The notes under the pieces are model-generated. The model was not told the origin of the DNA, did no database searches, and was given only the letters and a program-made list of their open reading frames with translations. A DNA stretch of 64,000 bases from JALHST01 sp038316335. GTDB lineage: Bacteria > Bacteroidota > Bacteroidia > Flavobacteriales > Flavobacteriaceae. Both the position numbers and the translations under genes were made by a program. The stretch lies in assembly GCA_038316335.1 (NCBI GenBank), contig JBBQAM010000019.1, positions 4,550 through 68,549 on the forward strand. The letters are read 5' to 3'. This document shows, piece by piece, positions 35,822 through 42,655 of the stretch. Position 1 is the stretch's first letter, and the number at the start of each line of letters is the position of its first letter.

Positions 35822-36409
35822 TCATCCCTTGTCTTTGATCGATTCGGCCAATAATTTTTTGGCCCTTAAAAGCTTAACCTTAATATTATTTACAGGTTCA
35901 TTAAGTTTTTGCGCGATGGCCGCATAACTCAATTCATGGAAATAACGCAGATTAATAACCTCTTGATAATGGGGTTTCAATTTTTTTATATGGTGTAATA
36001 ATTCTGCTAGGTTTTGTTCGATGATCAGACGATCTTCGGCCGTAGGCGCATCATCCAAAACAGATTTTACATCTTCATTTCTTTGGTCGGTATCCAGGAC
36101 ATTTCGTTTTCTTTTGCGAATCAAGTCAACATGGATGTTCTTCGATATAGTAATCAACCATGTTCTAAACTCATATGAATCGTCATAGGTACTAATTTTA
36201 TCGAAGGCCTTGGAAAAGGTTTGGATCGTAATATCCTCGGCGTCATTTTCATTCTCGGTACGTTTCAATTGAAAACCGAAAACATCATTCCAAAAGGTAT
36301 CAAGCAATGTACTAAAAGCAATTTGGTTCCCCAATTTGGCTTTTTTTATAATATCAGGGATGGTATCCGTTTTATCCAATATTGAAAAGTTTGCGAAATT
36401 AACATGCAA
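35822..36409 (-). CDS. ECF-type RNA polymerase sigma factor
   Basis: 195 aa. Sigma-70 region 2 (about 32-98, with DAEDITIQTFSKAF and FRTWLITISKN) and region 4 (about 130-185, LKPHYQEVINLRYFHELSYAAIAQKL) are clear. No ATG fits the frame; the start is TTG 36409, directly after the stop of the upstream Cys-rich gene (15 bp). No anti-sigma gene follows it. Confidence 0.9.
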   Translation of the reverse strand: MHVNFANFSILDKTDTIPDIIKKAKLGNQIAFSTLLDTFWNDVFGFQLKRTENENDAEDITIQTFSKAFDKISTYDDSYEFRTWLITISKNIHVDLIRKRKRNVLDTDQRNEDVKSVLDDAPTAEDRLIIEQNLAELLHHIKKLKPHYQEVINLRYFHELSYAAIAQKLNEPVNNIKVKLLRAKKLLAESIKDKG

Positions 36410-36424
36410 GGTGTGGGCAACGGG

Positions 36425-36631
36425 TCACAAGTTTTGAAGGGTATCTTTTTTACAGTCTTGTTCACTAGGTAATTTACCACAAAGACCACAGGCCTGACCG
36501 TCTGCATTTAAAAACGGACTCTGACTTGCGCATGTTCCGGCGAATTTACCGTCTTTTTTAATCCAAATCTTTATGGCAATGCCTGCAAACGCCAAGGCAA
36601 GAATTCCTATGGTCAATAAAATCAACTTCAT
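36425..36631 (-). CDS. small membrane protein with CxxC-type cysteine pairs
   Basis: 68 aa: one TM helix (about 2-24) followed by a short tail with four Cys in the pattern GTCASQ..ACGLCGK..DCKK. It may bind metal or form disulfides. It is transcribed just ahead of a sigma factor gene (15 bp) and might be its sensor or modulator, which is inference. An exact -7 motif TATATTTG on this strand (36653-36646) lies 15 bp before the ATG. Confidence 0.7.
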   Translation of the reverse strand: MKLILLTIGILALAFAGIAIKIWIKKDGKFAGTCASQSPFLNADGQACGLCGKLPSEQDCKKDTLQNL

Positions 36632-36658
36632 GATCCAAATTTGTACAAATATACAAAA

Positions 36659-36690
36659 TAAAGCCCCAACCTAATAAGGCCAGGGCTTTA
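36659..36690 (-). terminator. terminator after the anti-sigma gene
   Basis: An 8-bp perfect stem TAAAGCCC (36659-36666) / GGGCTTTA (36683-36690) with a 16-nt loop. On the minus strand it follows the anti-sigma stop (36716) and leads into a T-rich stretch, so it separates that gene from the Cys-rich gene. Confidence 0.65.
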
Positions 36691-36715
36691 GTACTTCTTA
36701 ATTTACGAACCGATT

Positions 36716-37474
36716 TTAATACTTTATATCGGCTACAATGTTGTCTACAGTCGGACTCACATTGCCCCCTTGTGGCTCGATCGTGATATAGCCTATCGCG
36801 TTATCGGCATACGGCAAGGCCAATAATTTATCCTGTCCAAATGCTTCCTTGATAACACCTAAATTTACCATTTCCCCATTGACTTCAGCCCACATCTGAA
36901 AACATTGGTTTTCTGGAAGTTGTGGCAAATTGCTAACGTTTATATAGGAAAGTTTTTTTACGGGGTTGATATATGCAACCGCCTTCAGTTCTTTCGCCTT
37001 TTTGTTACCCGTAAGCGTGTATTTTTTTGTCTGTGGATTATTAAGTACAATAAACTGATTGCGTACATCTTCTAACTGATCCCGCATATTTTGCTCCAAA
37101 TCCTTGATTTTATTGGTAACCAAGGTATTTTCTTGTTGCAGGTTTTGATTTTGGTCCCAAAAGAAATACGAAATTCCGGCGAACATAAAGGCCGCAATAC
37201 TGGCGGCAATGGCATACCTAAAGAATTTGAATCTGTTTCGGTTTTCGGCTTTCACCCTTGCGATAATCTTGTCCCTTAATCCTTCTGGGGTCTTAATGGC
37301 ATGCATCTTAGCAAAAACCTCCAAATTCTCCTGCAATTCGTCAAAGGTTTCGCGCACCTTGGGATACATGGCAATATAGCGCTCAACTTGCTGCGACTCC
37401 TGCATTGTTGTGCTACCTAGCAGATACTTTTCAAGCAAATCCGAATCTAGGAATATTTTAATTTTATCGTTCAT
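36716..37474 (-). CDS. anti-sigma factor (RskA-type)
   Basis: 252 aa. A cytoplasmic N-terminal zinc-less anti-sigma domain (about 1-75) precedes one TM helix (about 86-104), a coiled-coil segment and a periplasmic RskA domain (about 150-252, with NLPQLPENQCFQMWAEVNGEMVNLG). Such proteins hold an ECF sigma factor until regulated proteolysis. The partner is the sigma factor 82 bp upstream. Confidence 0.88.
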   Translation of the reverse strand: MNDKIKIFLDSDLLEKYLLGSTTMQESQQVERYIAMYPKVRETFDELQENLEVFAKMHAIKTPEGLRDKIIARVKAENRNRFKFFRYAIAASIAAFMFAGISYFFWDQNQNLQQENTLVTNKIKDLEQNMRDQLEDVRNQFIVLNNPQTKKYTLTGNKKAKELKAVAYINPVKKLSYINVSNLPQLPENQCFQMWAEVNGEMVNLGVIKEAFGQDKLLALPYADNAIGYITIEPQGGNVSPTVDNIVADIKY

Positions 37475-37556
37475 CTTTTTGATATTTTGGTTGAACCTGT
37501 CAGTTGGTACCTATGAACATCACGCGTAATTGCGCCAGGGAAATCCACGGGAATTT

Positions 37557-38123
37557 TCACAATAACAGATGTACTAGAAGTGTGAAAAGCATACTAGGCC
37601 CATAAATTTTCTTGAGTTCACGGAGGCCGATTTTTAGTCTTGATTTTATGGTCCCTAAAGGAATATCGAGCTCCTCGCTAGCTTCCTGTTGGGTCATCCC
37701 TTGAAAAAATAAGGCTTCGAGTACAATCTGATACTTCGATTCTATTTTATCAAGGTTCTCTTTAACGTCCATTAACTCAGGCCTGATGCTATCAACACCT
37801 AGATTATATACGTTCGAAACATCCATTTGGATTTCCTTATCGGCTTTTGTGTTAACACTTCTTAACTTATCAATCGCCGTATTCCTAGTAATCCGAAAGA
37901 GCCAGGTAAACAATTTCGCCTTTGTGGGGTCATACGAATCTGATTTTTTCCAAATTTTCACAAAGCTTTCCTGCAATACATCCTGTGCAAGTTCCTCATC
38001 CCTGAGTACCTTATTGGCAACCCCATATAATGTATCCCCGTAATGCTCGTACAAAAGGGAAATGGCCTTTTCATTTCGCTCTTGAAGCAATTCGACGATG
38101 TGCTTTTCAAGAAGTATGCTCAT
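37557..38123 (-). CDS. ECF sigma factor paired with the RskA anti-sigma
   Basis: 188 aa. Region 2 (about 20-90: EHYGDTLYGVANKVL, AQDVLQESFVKIWKK, FTWLFRITRNTAID) and region 4 (about 125-175: IVLEALFFQGMTQQEASEELDIPLGTIKSRL) are intact. It is the first gene of a two-gene operon with the anti-sigma factor. It probably controls envelope genes; targets are not visible. Confidence 0.92.
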   Translation of the reverse strand: MSILLEKHIVELLQERNEKAISLLYEHYGDTLYGVANKVLRDEELAQDVLQESFVKIWKKSDSYDPTKAKLFTWLFRITRNTAIDKLRSVNTKADKEIQMDVSNVYNLGVDSIRPELMDVKENLDKIESKYQIVLEALFFQGMTQQEASEELDIPLGTIKSRLKIGLRELKKIYGPSMLFTLLVHLLL

Positions 38124-38301
38124 ACCGTGTGAAGTTTATCGAAAAAATGGGCGCCGTGGCGTCCAATTTTCAATTTAAACCGTATATCCCTTAAACGCTA
38201 ATTTATAAAATTGATTGTTATACATAGCGTTATCTCAATATTTTAATTATAAATGTGCAATTGGTAACTGCACATTTAGTTTTTGGTTAGTTTGGTTTGG
38301 T

Positions 38302-38333
38302 ATAACCCCTATGACGTATGTTATGGGGGTTAT
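38302..38333 (+). terminator. hairpin overlapping the murB stop
   Basis: An 11-bp stem (ATAACCCCTAT / ATGGGGGTTAT, one T-G pair) is followed by TTTATG on the + strand. The T-rich side is on the + strand, where no gene precedes it. On the minus strand, which murB uses, the downstream run is weak. Role uncertain. Confidence 0.35.
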
Positions 38334-39346
38334 TTTATGATATTTACCTCGGGTAAAATTTGAATGCCAAATTTTCGATGTACGGAGTGAATAATGTCAT
38401 CGGCCAAATGTAGTATCTCCTTGCCAGATGCCTCGCCGTAATTTACCAAGACGAGCGCTTGATTTTTGTGTACGCCGGCATCTCCATAGCGTTTCCCTTT
38501 AAACCCGCATTGTTCAATAAGCCAACCTGCAGGTATTTTGTATACATCATTGGAAACCCTGTAAAAAGGTGCGTTGGGATGGTCGACCATGAATGTAGCA
38601 AATTCTTTGGACGTAATTACCGGATTTTTAAAAAAACTACCACTGTTGCCCAATTCTTTAGGGTCTGGCAATTTGCTTTTTCGAATGGCAACGACCGCAT
38701 TCGAAATGTCCTTGATGCTTGGGTGCTTGATGCCTTCTTTTTTTAGTTCTTCCTCAATGGTGCCATAACTCGTATTAAGATTATGATTCCTTTTCGTCAA
38801 CCTAAAATTCACCGAGGTAATGATGTACTTATCTTTGCCCTCATTTTTAAAAAACGAATCCCTATATCCAAATTGACATGCTGCGTTCGTGAATGTTTTT
38901 AGCGTCTGGTCTGCCCTATCCATGGCTTCACAACTGATAAATACATCTTTAAGTTCAACACCATAGGCTCCAATATTCTGAATCGGGGCCGTACCTGTAT
39001 TTCCAGGGATCAGCGACAAATTTTCGAGGCCCCCATAATTCCTGGTCAAGGCCCATAGCACGAATTGGTGCCAATTCTCTCCGGCCATTACCTTTATGAT
39101 TGCGTTGTCTTCATCTTCCGCAACAAGTTCGATTCCTTTTAGGTTGATATGCAAAACCAACCCCTGAATGTCCCTGGTTAACAGCACATTGCTACCACCA
39201 CTCAGGACAAACTTTTTAGGATAATCCCTTAACTGTAAAGCGCGCTCAAGTTCGTCAAGGGTACTTATATCACAAAAGTGCCCGGCCTTGGCATCTATGC
39301 CAAAGGTGTTGTAAGGCCTTAAGGATATATTATCGCGTATATGCAT
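38330..39346 (-). CDS. murB: UDP-N-acetylmuramate dehydrogenase
   Basis: 338 aa flavoenzyme that reduces UDP-GlcNAc-enolpyruvate to UDP-MurNAc. FAD-binding segments RPYNTFGIDAKAGHF, LSGGSNVLLT, LSLIPGNTGTAPIQNIGAYGVEL and SGSFFKNP are present. It starts at ATG 39346, overlapping the aminotransferase stop by one base (TAATG), so the two are coupled. Confidence 0.95.
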   Translation of the reverse strand: MHIRDNISLRPYNTFGIDAKAGHFCDISTLDELERALQLRDYPKKFVLSGGSNVLLTRDIQGLVLHINLKGIELVAEDEDNAIIKVMAGENWHQFVLWALTRNYGGLENLSLIPGNTGTAPIQNIGAYGVELKDVFISCEAMDRADQTLKTFTNAACQFGYRDSFFKNEGKDKYIITSVNFRLTKRNHNLNTSYGTIEEELKKEGIKHPSIKDISNAVVAIRKSKLPDPKELGNSGSFFKNPVITSKEFATFMVDHPNAPFYRVSNDVYKIPAGWLIEQCGFKGKRYGDAGVHKNQALVLVNYGEASGKEILHLADDIIHSVHRKFGIQILPEVNIIK

Positions 39347-40536
39347 TACCCTATATAACTTTTAAGGGCCTCCTTTAGTATATTCACCGCCCGTTTCAAT
39401 CGTTCCTTATCAAGCACATAGGCAATACGAATCTGGTTTTTTCCAAGGCCCTCTGTGGCATAGAAACCGGCCGCTGGAGCCACCATGACCGTTTCCCCGT
39501 TCAGCCTAAAATCCTCGAGGAGCCATTGGGCAAAATCATCTGAATTTTCGATCGGCAACTCGGCAATACAATAAAATGCGCCTTGTGGCCTGCCGATTTT
39601 AACACCTTCTATTTTCTCAAGTTCCTCAATCAATAGGTCTCTTCTCGATACATACTCCTCCTTTACCGCATCAAAATAACTCTGGGGGGTATCCAAGGCC
39701 GCCTCACTGGCAATTTGGGCAAAGGTAGGTGGTGATAAACGGGCTTGGGCAAACTTTAATACCGTTTGAATTACCTTTTTGTTTTTAGACACCAAGCACC
39801 CGATTCGAGCCCCGCACATACTGTATCGCTTGGATACTGAATCAACGATCAACGCATGCTCCTCAAGACCGGGTTCCTGGAGAATCGAATAATGTTCCTT
39901 TCCGTCATACGTAAATTCCCGATATACCTCGTCGGCCACTAAAAACAGGTCATGTTCCTTCACGATCTTGGCCAGTTTCTGTATTTCGGCCCTACTATAA
40001 AGATAGCCTGTAGGATTGCCGGGATTACAAATAATAATGGCCTTGGTTCTTGGACTGATCAATTTTTCGAATTCCTCGATGGGCGGCAAGGAAAAATTAG
40101 TGTCAATGTGAGATACTACGGGGACTACTTTCAGCCCCATAGCGGTGGCAAAACCATTGTAATTGGCATAAAAAGGCTCAGGAATAATAATTTCATCCAT
40201 GGGGTCGGCGATACTTCCCATAGCGAAGGAAAGTGCTTCCGAACCGCCCGTCGTTACGATGATATCCTGGGCACTGACCCGGATATCATACGTGGCGTAA
40301 TATTTTGCCAACTTCTCACGATAGGTTTCGGAACCTTCCGTCCTGCTGTATTCCAACACCTCTATGGTATTATTCTTAACGGCATCCAAGGCTATTTTTG
40401 GCGTCTTTATGTCGGGCTGTCCGATATTTAGATGGATGACCTTAATGCCCTTTTTTTTGGCCTCCTCGGCGTAAGGCACCAATTTTCTGATGGGAGACTC
40501 AGGCATTGCTTGCCCTTTTTTAGATACGGATGGCAT
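39346..40536 (-). CDS. class I/II PLP-dependent aminotransferase
   Basis: 396 aa, fold type I. The PLP Lys is in DSVSKRYSMCGARIG and the PLP Tyr in YFAN; GNPTGYLYS and ADEVYREF are typical. It is probably an aspartate or aromatic aminotransferase; the substrate is not determined. The start is ATG 40536 (MPSVSKKGQAM); a longer version from 40596 adds a Cys-containing segment not expected in the family. An inverted repeat lies immediately before the start. Coupled to murB. Confidence 0.88.
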   Translation of the reverse strand: MPSVSKKGQAMPESPIRKLVPYAEEAKKKGIKVIHLNIGQPDIKTPKIALDAVKNNTIEVLEYSRTEGSETYREKLAKYYATYDIRVSAQDIIVTTGGSEALSFAMGSIADPMDEIIIPEPFYANYNGFATAMGLKVVPVVSHIDTNFSLPPIEEFEKLISPRTKAIIICNPGNPTGYLYSRAEIQKLAKIVKEHDLFLVADEVYREFTYDGKEHYSILQEPGLEEHALIVDSVSKRYSMCGARIGCLVSKNKKVIQTVLKFAQARLSPPTFAQIASEAALDTPQSYFDAVKEEYVSRRDLLIEELEKIEGVKIGRPQGAFYCIAELPIENSDDFAQWLLEDFRLNGETVMVAPAAGFYATEGLGKNQIRIAYVLDKERLKRAVNILKEALKSYIG

Positions 40537-40537
40537 A

Positions 40538-40571
40538 GTGGTTTTATTTTCCACAAAAATGGGAAAACCAC
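40538..40571. repeat. inverted repeat before the aminotransferase start
   Basis: GTGGTTTT (40538-40545) and AAAACCAC (40564-40571) are perfect inverted copies 18 nt apart. They lie 2 nt from the aminotransferase ATG in the 5' untranslated region. It could be an operator or an mRNA hairpin. Confidence 0.5.
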
Positions 40572-40688
40572 AGGTACAATGCAATAGGGCATTCATTTTA
40601 TTACTTTGACGATTAAATGCTAATTTTATGCCGTATTCTCAAATAATTTAGTAACTTTAAAAGAGGTAACTTATTAATAATAAGTACA

Positions 40689-42026
40689 TTGAAAACGCAT
40701 TTGGTTCGTCTCGCAATCTTTTTATTGTGTCTTCCCTTTCACGGAATGTCACAAGGGTTCGAATTGCCGCCAGGACAAAAGTTCCAAAAGATTAAATTCG
40801 AACTCATAAATAATCTCATGATCATTCCTATAGAAGTAAATGGAAGTGATCTCTCATTTATTTTGGATTCCGGGGTCGGGAAGCCTATTCTCTTTAATCT
40901 GACCGATCAGGATTCAATCCAGATCAACAACGTTTCGGAAATCACCATACAAGGCCTCGGCGATGGTGAACCTATCCAAGCCCTCAATTCACTTGATAAT
41001 AATTTTAAATTGGGGAATATTGAAAACCATACCCAGCAGCTTTATGTGGTTCTGGACAAGGATATGAATTTTTCCCCAACACTAGGTATTCCAATTCATG
41101 GCATTATTGGTTATGATCTATTCAGGGACTTTGTGGTTGACATTAATTATGGCAATAAAACCATCAAATTCTACGACCCCGATTCCTATAAATACAAAAA
41201 GGGAAGAAAAGGAGAAACCCTTCCGCTGACCATTAATAGTAAGAAGGCTTACTTAGATGGGGAAGTCTATTTTAATGACACAAAAAATATTCCTATTAAA
41301 ATGCTGATGGATACCGGTAGTAGCGATGCAATCTGGCTATTCGAAAGCGATGACATCGCGGTTCCTGAAAAAAATTATGACGACTTCCTTGGAAAAGGAC
41401 TAAGTGGCAACATCTTTGGCAAACGAACCATGGTCAATAAGATCAAGATAGGAAGTTATGTCCTAAAAGACGCGAAAGTGGCCTTTCCTAACCTGGCATC
41501 GTTTAGCGACCTAAAAATATTAGGAAATCGCAATGGCAGTATCGGTGGGGAACTACTAAAACGTTTCAATATTATATTCGATTACCCGAACCAGCAAATA
41601 ACCCTCCGTAAAAATGGTAATTTTGATAAACCATTTCACTACAATATGAGTGGTATCGAGTTGCAGCACGATGGTCTTCGGTATGTCGCCGAAAGTATCG
41701 CCGATGCACGTGGGGTTGTAAAAAACGATGAAAAGTCGTTTGGGGATGTACAGATTCTATTCGAGAACAAAACGCGGCTTAGCCTAGTTCCTGAAATTGT
41801 GGTATCGGGAATTCGTGCAGGAAGTCCGGCCGAGACGGCCGGTTTACAGGAAGGTGATGTTATTCTTGCCGTTAATGGCAAAAGTATACATAGTTTCAAA
41901 CTTCAGGAAATCATGCAACTGCTCAATGAAAAAGAAGGCAAACGAATAAAAGTACTTATCGAACGTTACCATTCAGATTTGCTCTTTAGCTATGTACTAA
42001 AAAACATGTTCAAAGAAAAACCCTGA
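40689..42026 (+). CDS. secreted retropepsin-like aspartyl protease with PDZ domain
   Basis: 445 aa with a signal peptide (1-21 or so, ending GMSQ) that starts at TTG 40689; no ATG fits. There are two aspartyl-protease half-sites: FILDSGVGKP and KMLMDTGSSDA, each with D-S/T-G. A C-terminal PDZ domain follows (about 355-440: SGIRAGSPAETAGLQEGDVILAVNGKSIHSF). It is a periplasmic or surface protease; its substrate is unknown. The stop codon lies in a terminator hairpin. Confidence 0.85.
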   Translation: MKTHLVRLAIFLLCLPFHGMSQGFELPPGQKFQKIKFELINNLMIIPIEVNGSDLSFILDSGVGKPILFNLTDQDSIQINNVSEITIQGLGDGEPIQALNSLDNNFKLGNIENHTQQLYVVLDKDMNFSPTLGIPIHGIIGYDLFRDFVVDINYGNKTIKFYDPDSYKYKKGRKGETLPLTINSKKAYLDGEVYFNDTKNIPIKMLMDTGSSDAIWLFESDDIAVPEKNYDDFLGKGLSGNIFGKRTMVNKIKIGSYVLKDAKVAFPNLASFSDLKILGNRNGSIGGELLKRFNIIFDYPNQQITLRKNGNFDKPFHYNMSGIELQHDGLRYVAESIADARGVVKNDEKSFGDVQILFENKTRLSLVPEIVVSGIRAGSPAETAGLQEGDVILAVNGKSIHSFKLQEIMQLLNEKEGKRIKVLIERYHSDLLFSYVLKNMFKEKP

Positions 42027-42042
42027 CGTTTCGGTCAGGGTT
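42019..42042 (+). terminator. terminator overlapping the protease stop codon
   Basis: A perfect 9-bp stem AACCCTGAC (42019-42027) / GTCAGGGTT (42034-42042) with a 6-nt loop. The stop codon TGA (42024-42026) is in the 5' arm. It lies between the convergent protease and DUF1573 genes and may serve both; the T-run is short. Confidence 0.65.
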
Positions 42043-42070
42043 CTGCATCTATATTAAAATATTGAATAAT

Positions 42071-42460
42071 TTATTTGCCGTCCGGTGCCTTTACTTCCCC
42101 AATAATCTTTAAGACTTTAGTAGGGGTGTCCGCATTGGAAATAACCGTAATGGCCTTTCTGATAGGATTTACACGGTTGGTGTCATATTTTACCTGAATT
42201 TCACCTTTCTTTCCAGGAAGAATGGGCTCATTCGACCACTTTGGTATGGTACACCCACAACTTGAGCTCACTTTGCTAATGATCAAGGGGGCATCGCCCG
42301 TATTTGTAAATTCGAAAACGCGAACACCATCGCTGCCTTTTTCGATAACTCCGTAATCAATGGTTTCGGCCTTAAACTCGATTTTTGCCTTCTTATCTTG
42401 GGCAGTTAGACTAAAGCCCAACATACCAATAAATAAAACAAGTACTATTTTTTTCATCAT
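42071..42460 (-). CDS. DUF1573 secreted protein
   Basis: 129 aa with a signal peptide (MMKKIVLVLFIGMLGFSLTA) and a compact Ig-like domain: IDYGVIEKGSDGVRVFEFTNTGDAPLIIS, SSCGCTIPKW, VKYDTNRVNPI. DUF1573 is common in Bacteroidota; function unknown. The start is ATG 42460. A mirrored promoter lies upstream. Confidence 0.88.
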   Translation of the reverse strand: MMKKIVLVLFIGMLGFSLTAQDKKAKIEFKAETIDYGVIEKGSDGVRVFEFTNTGDAPLIISKVSSSCGCTIPKWSNEPILPGKKGEIQVKYDTNRVNPIRKAITVISNADTPTKVLKIIGEVKAPDGK

Positions 42461-42481
42461 TTTTTGATTTTGGGTGAATTT

Positions 42482-42514
42482 CAAAAGTAAATCTTTTGCG
42501 ATGAACCTCCAAAA
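42482..42514 (-). promoter_or_regulatory. promoter of the DUF1573 gene (minus)
   Basis: Read on the minus strand: TTTTG (complement of 42510-42514), 20 nt, TACTTTTG (complement of 42482-42489), an exact -7 match. It lies 22 bp from the ATG. Confidence 0.7.
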
Positions 42515-42517
42515 TTC

Positions 42518-42548
42518 TTTTGTTATGTTATAACGTTACTTATTTTTG
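42518..42548 (+). promoter_or_regulatory. promoter of valS (plus)
   Basis: TTTTG at 42518-42522, 18 nt, TATTTTTG at 42541-42548 (exact -7). The two divergent -33 elements form CAAAA-TTC-TTTTG. It leaves a leader of about 100 nt before the valS ATG. Confidence 0.7.
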
Positions 42549-42655
42549 TTTCGTATTTACTTTTAGCAAAAATCCTCTAGGACTGCCTATCGAAAGACGC
42601 TTTGTCCAAAGAATTTTATTCGCTGACTGAGGATTACCAAAAATCGTTCCAAAAA

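Noticed and set aside
38302..38333. murB terminator
   Set aside because: The stem is strong, but the T-run is on the strand opposite to murB, so it is listed only as a low-confidence hairpin.
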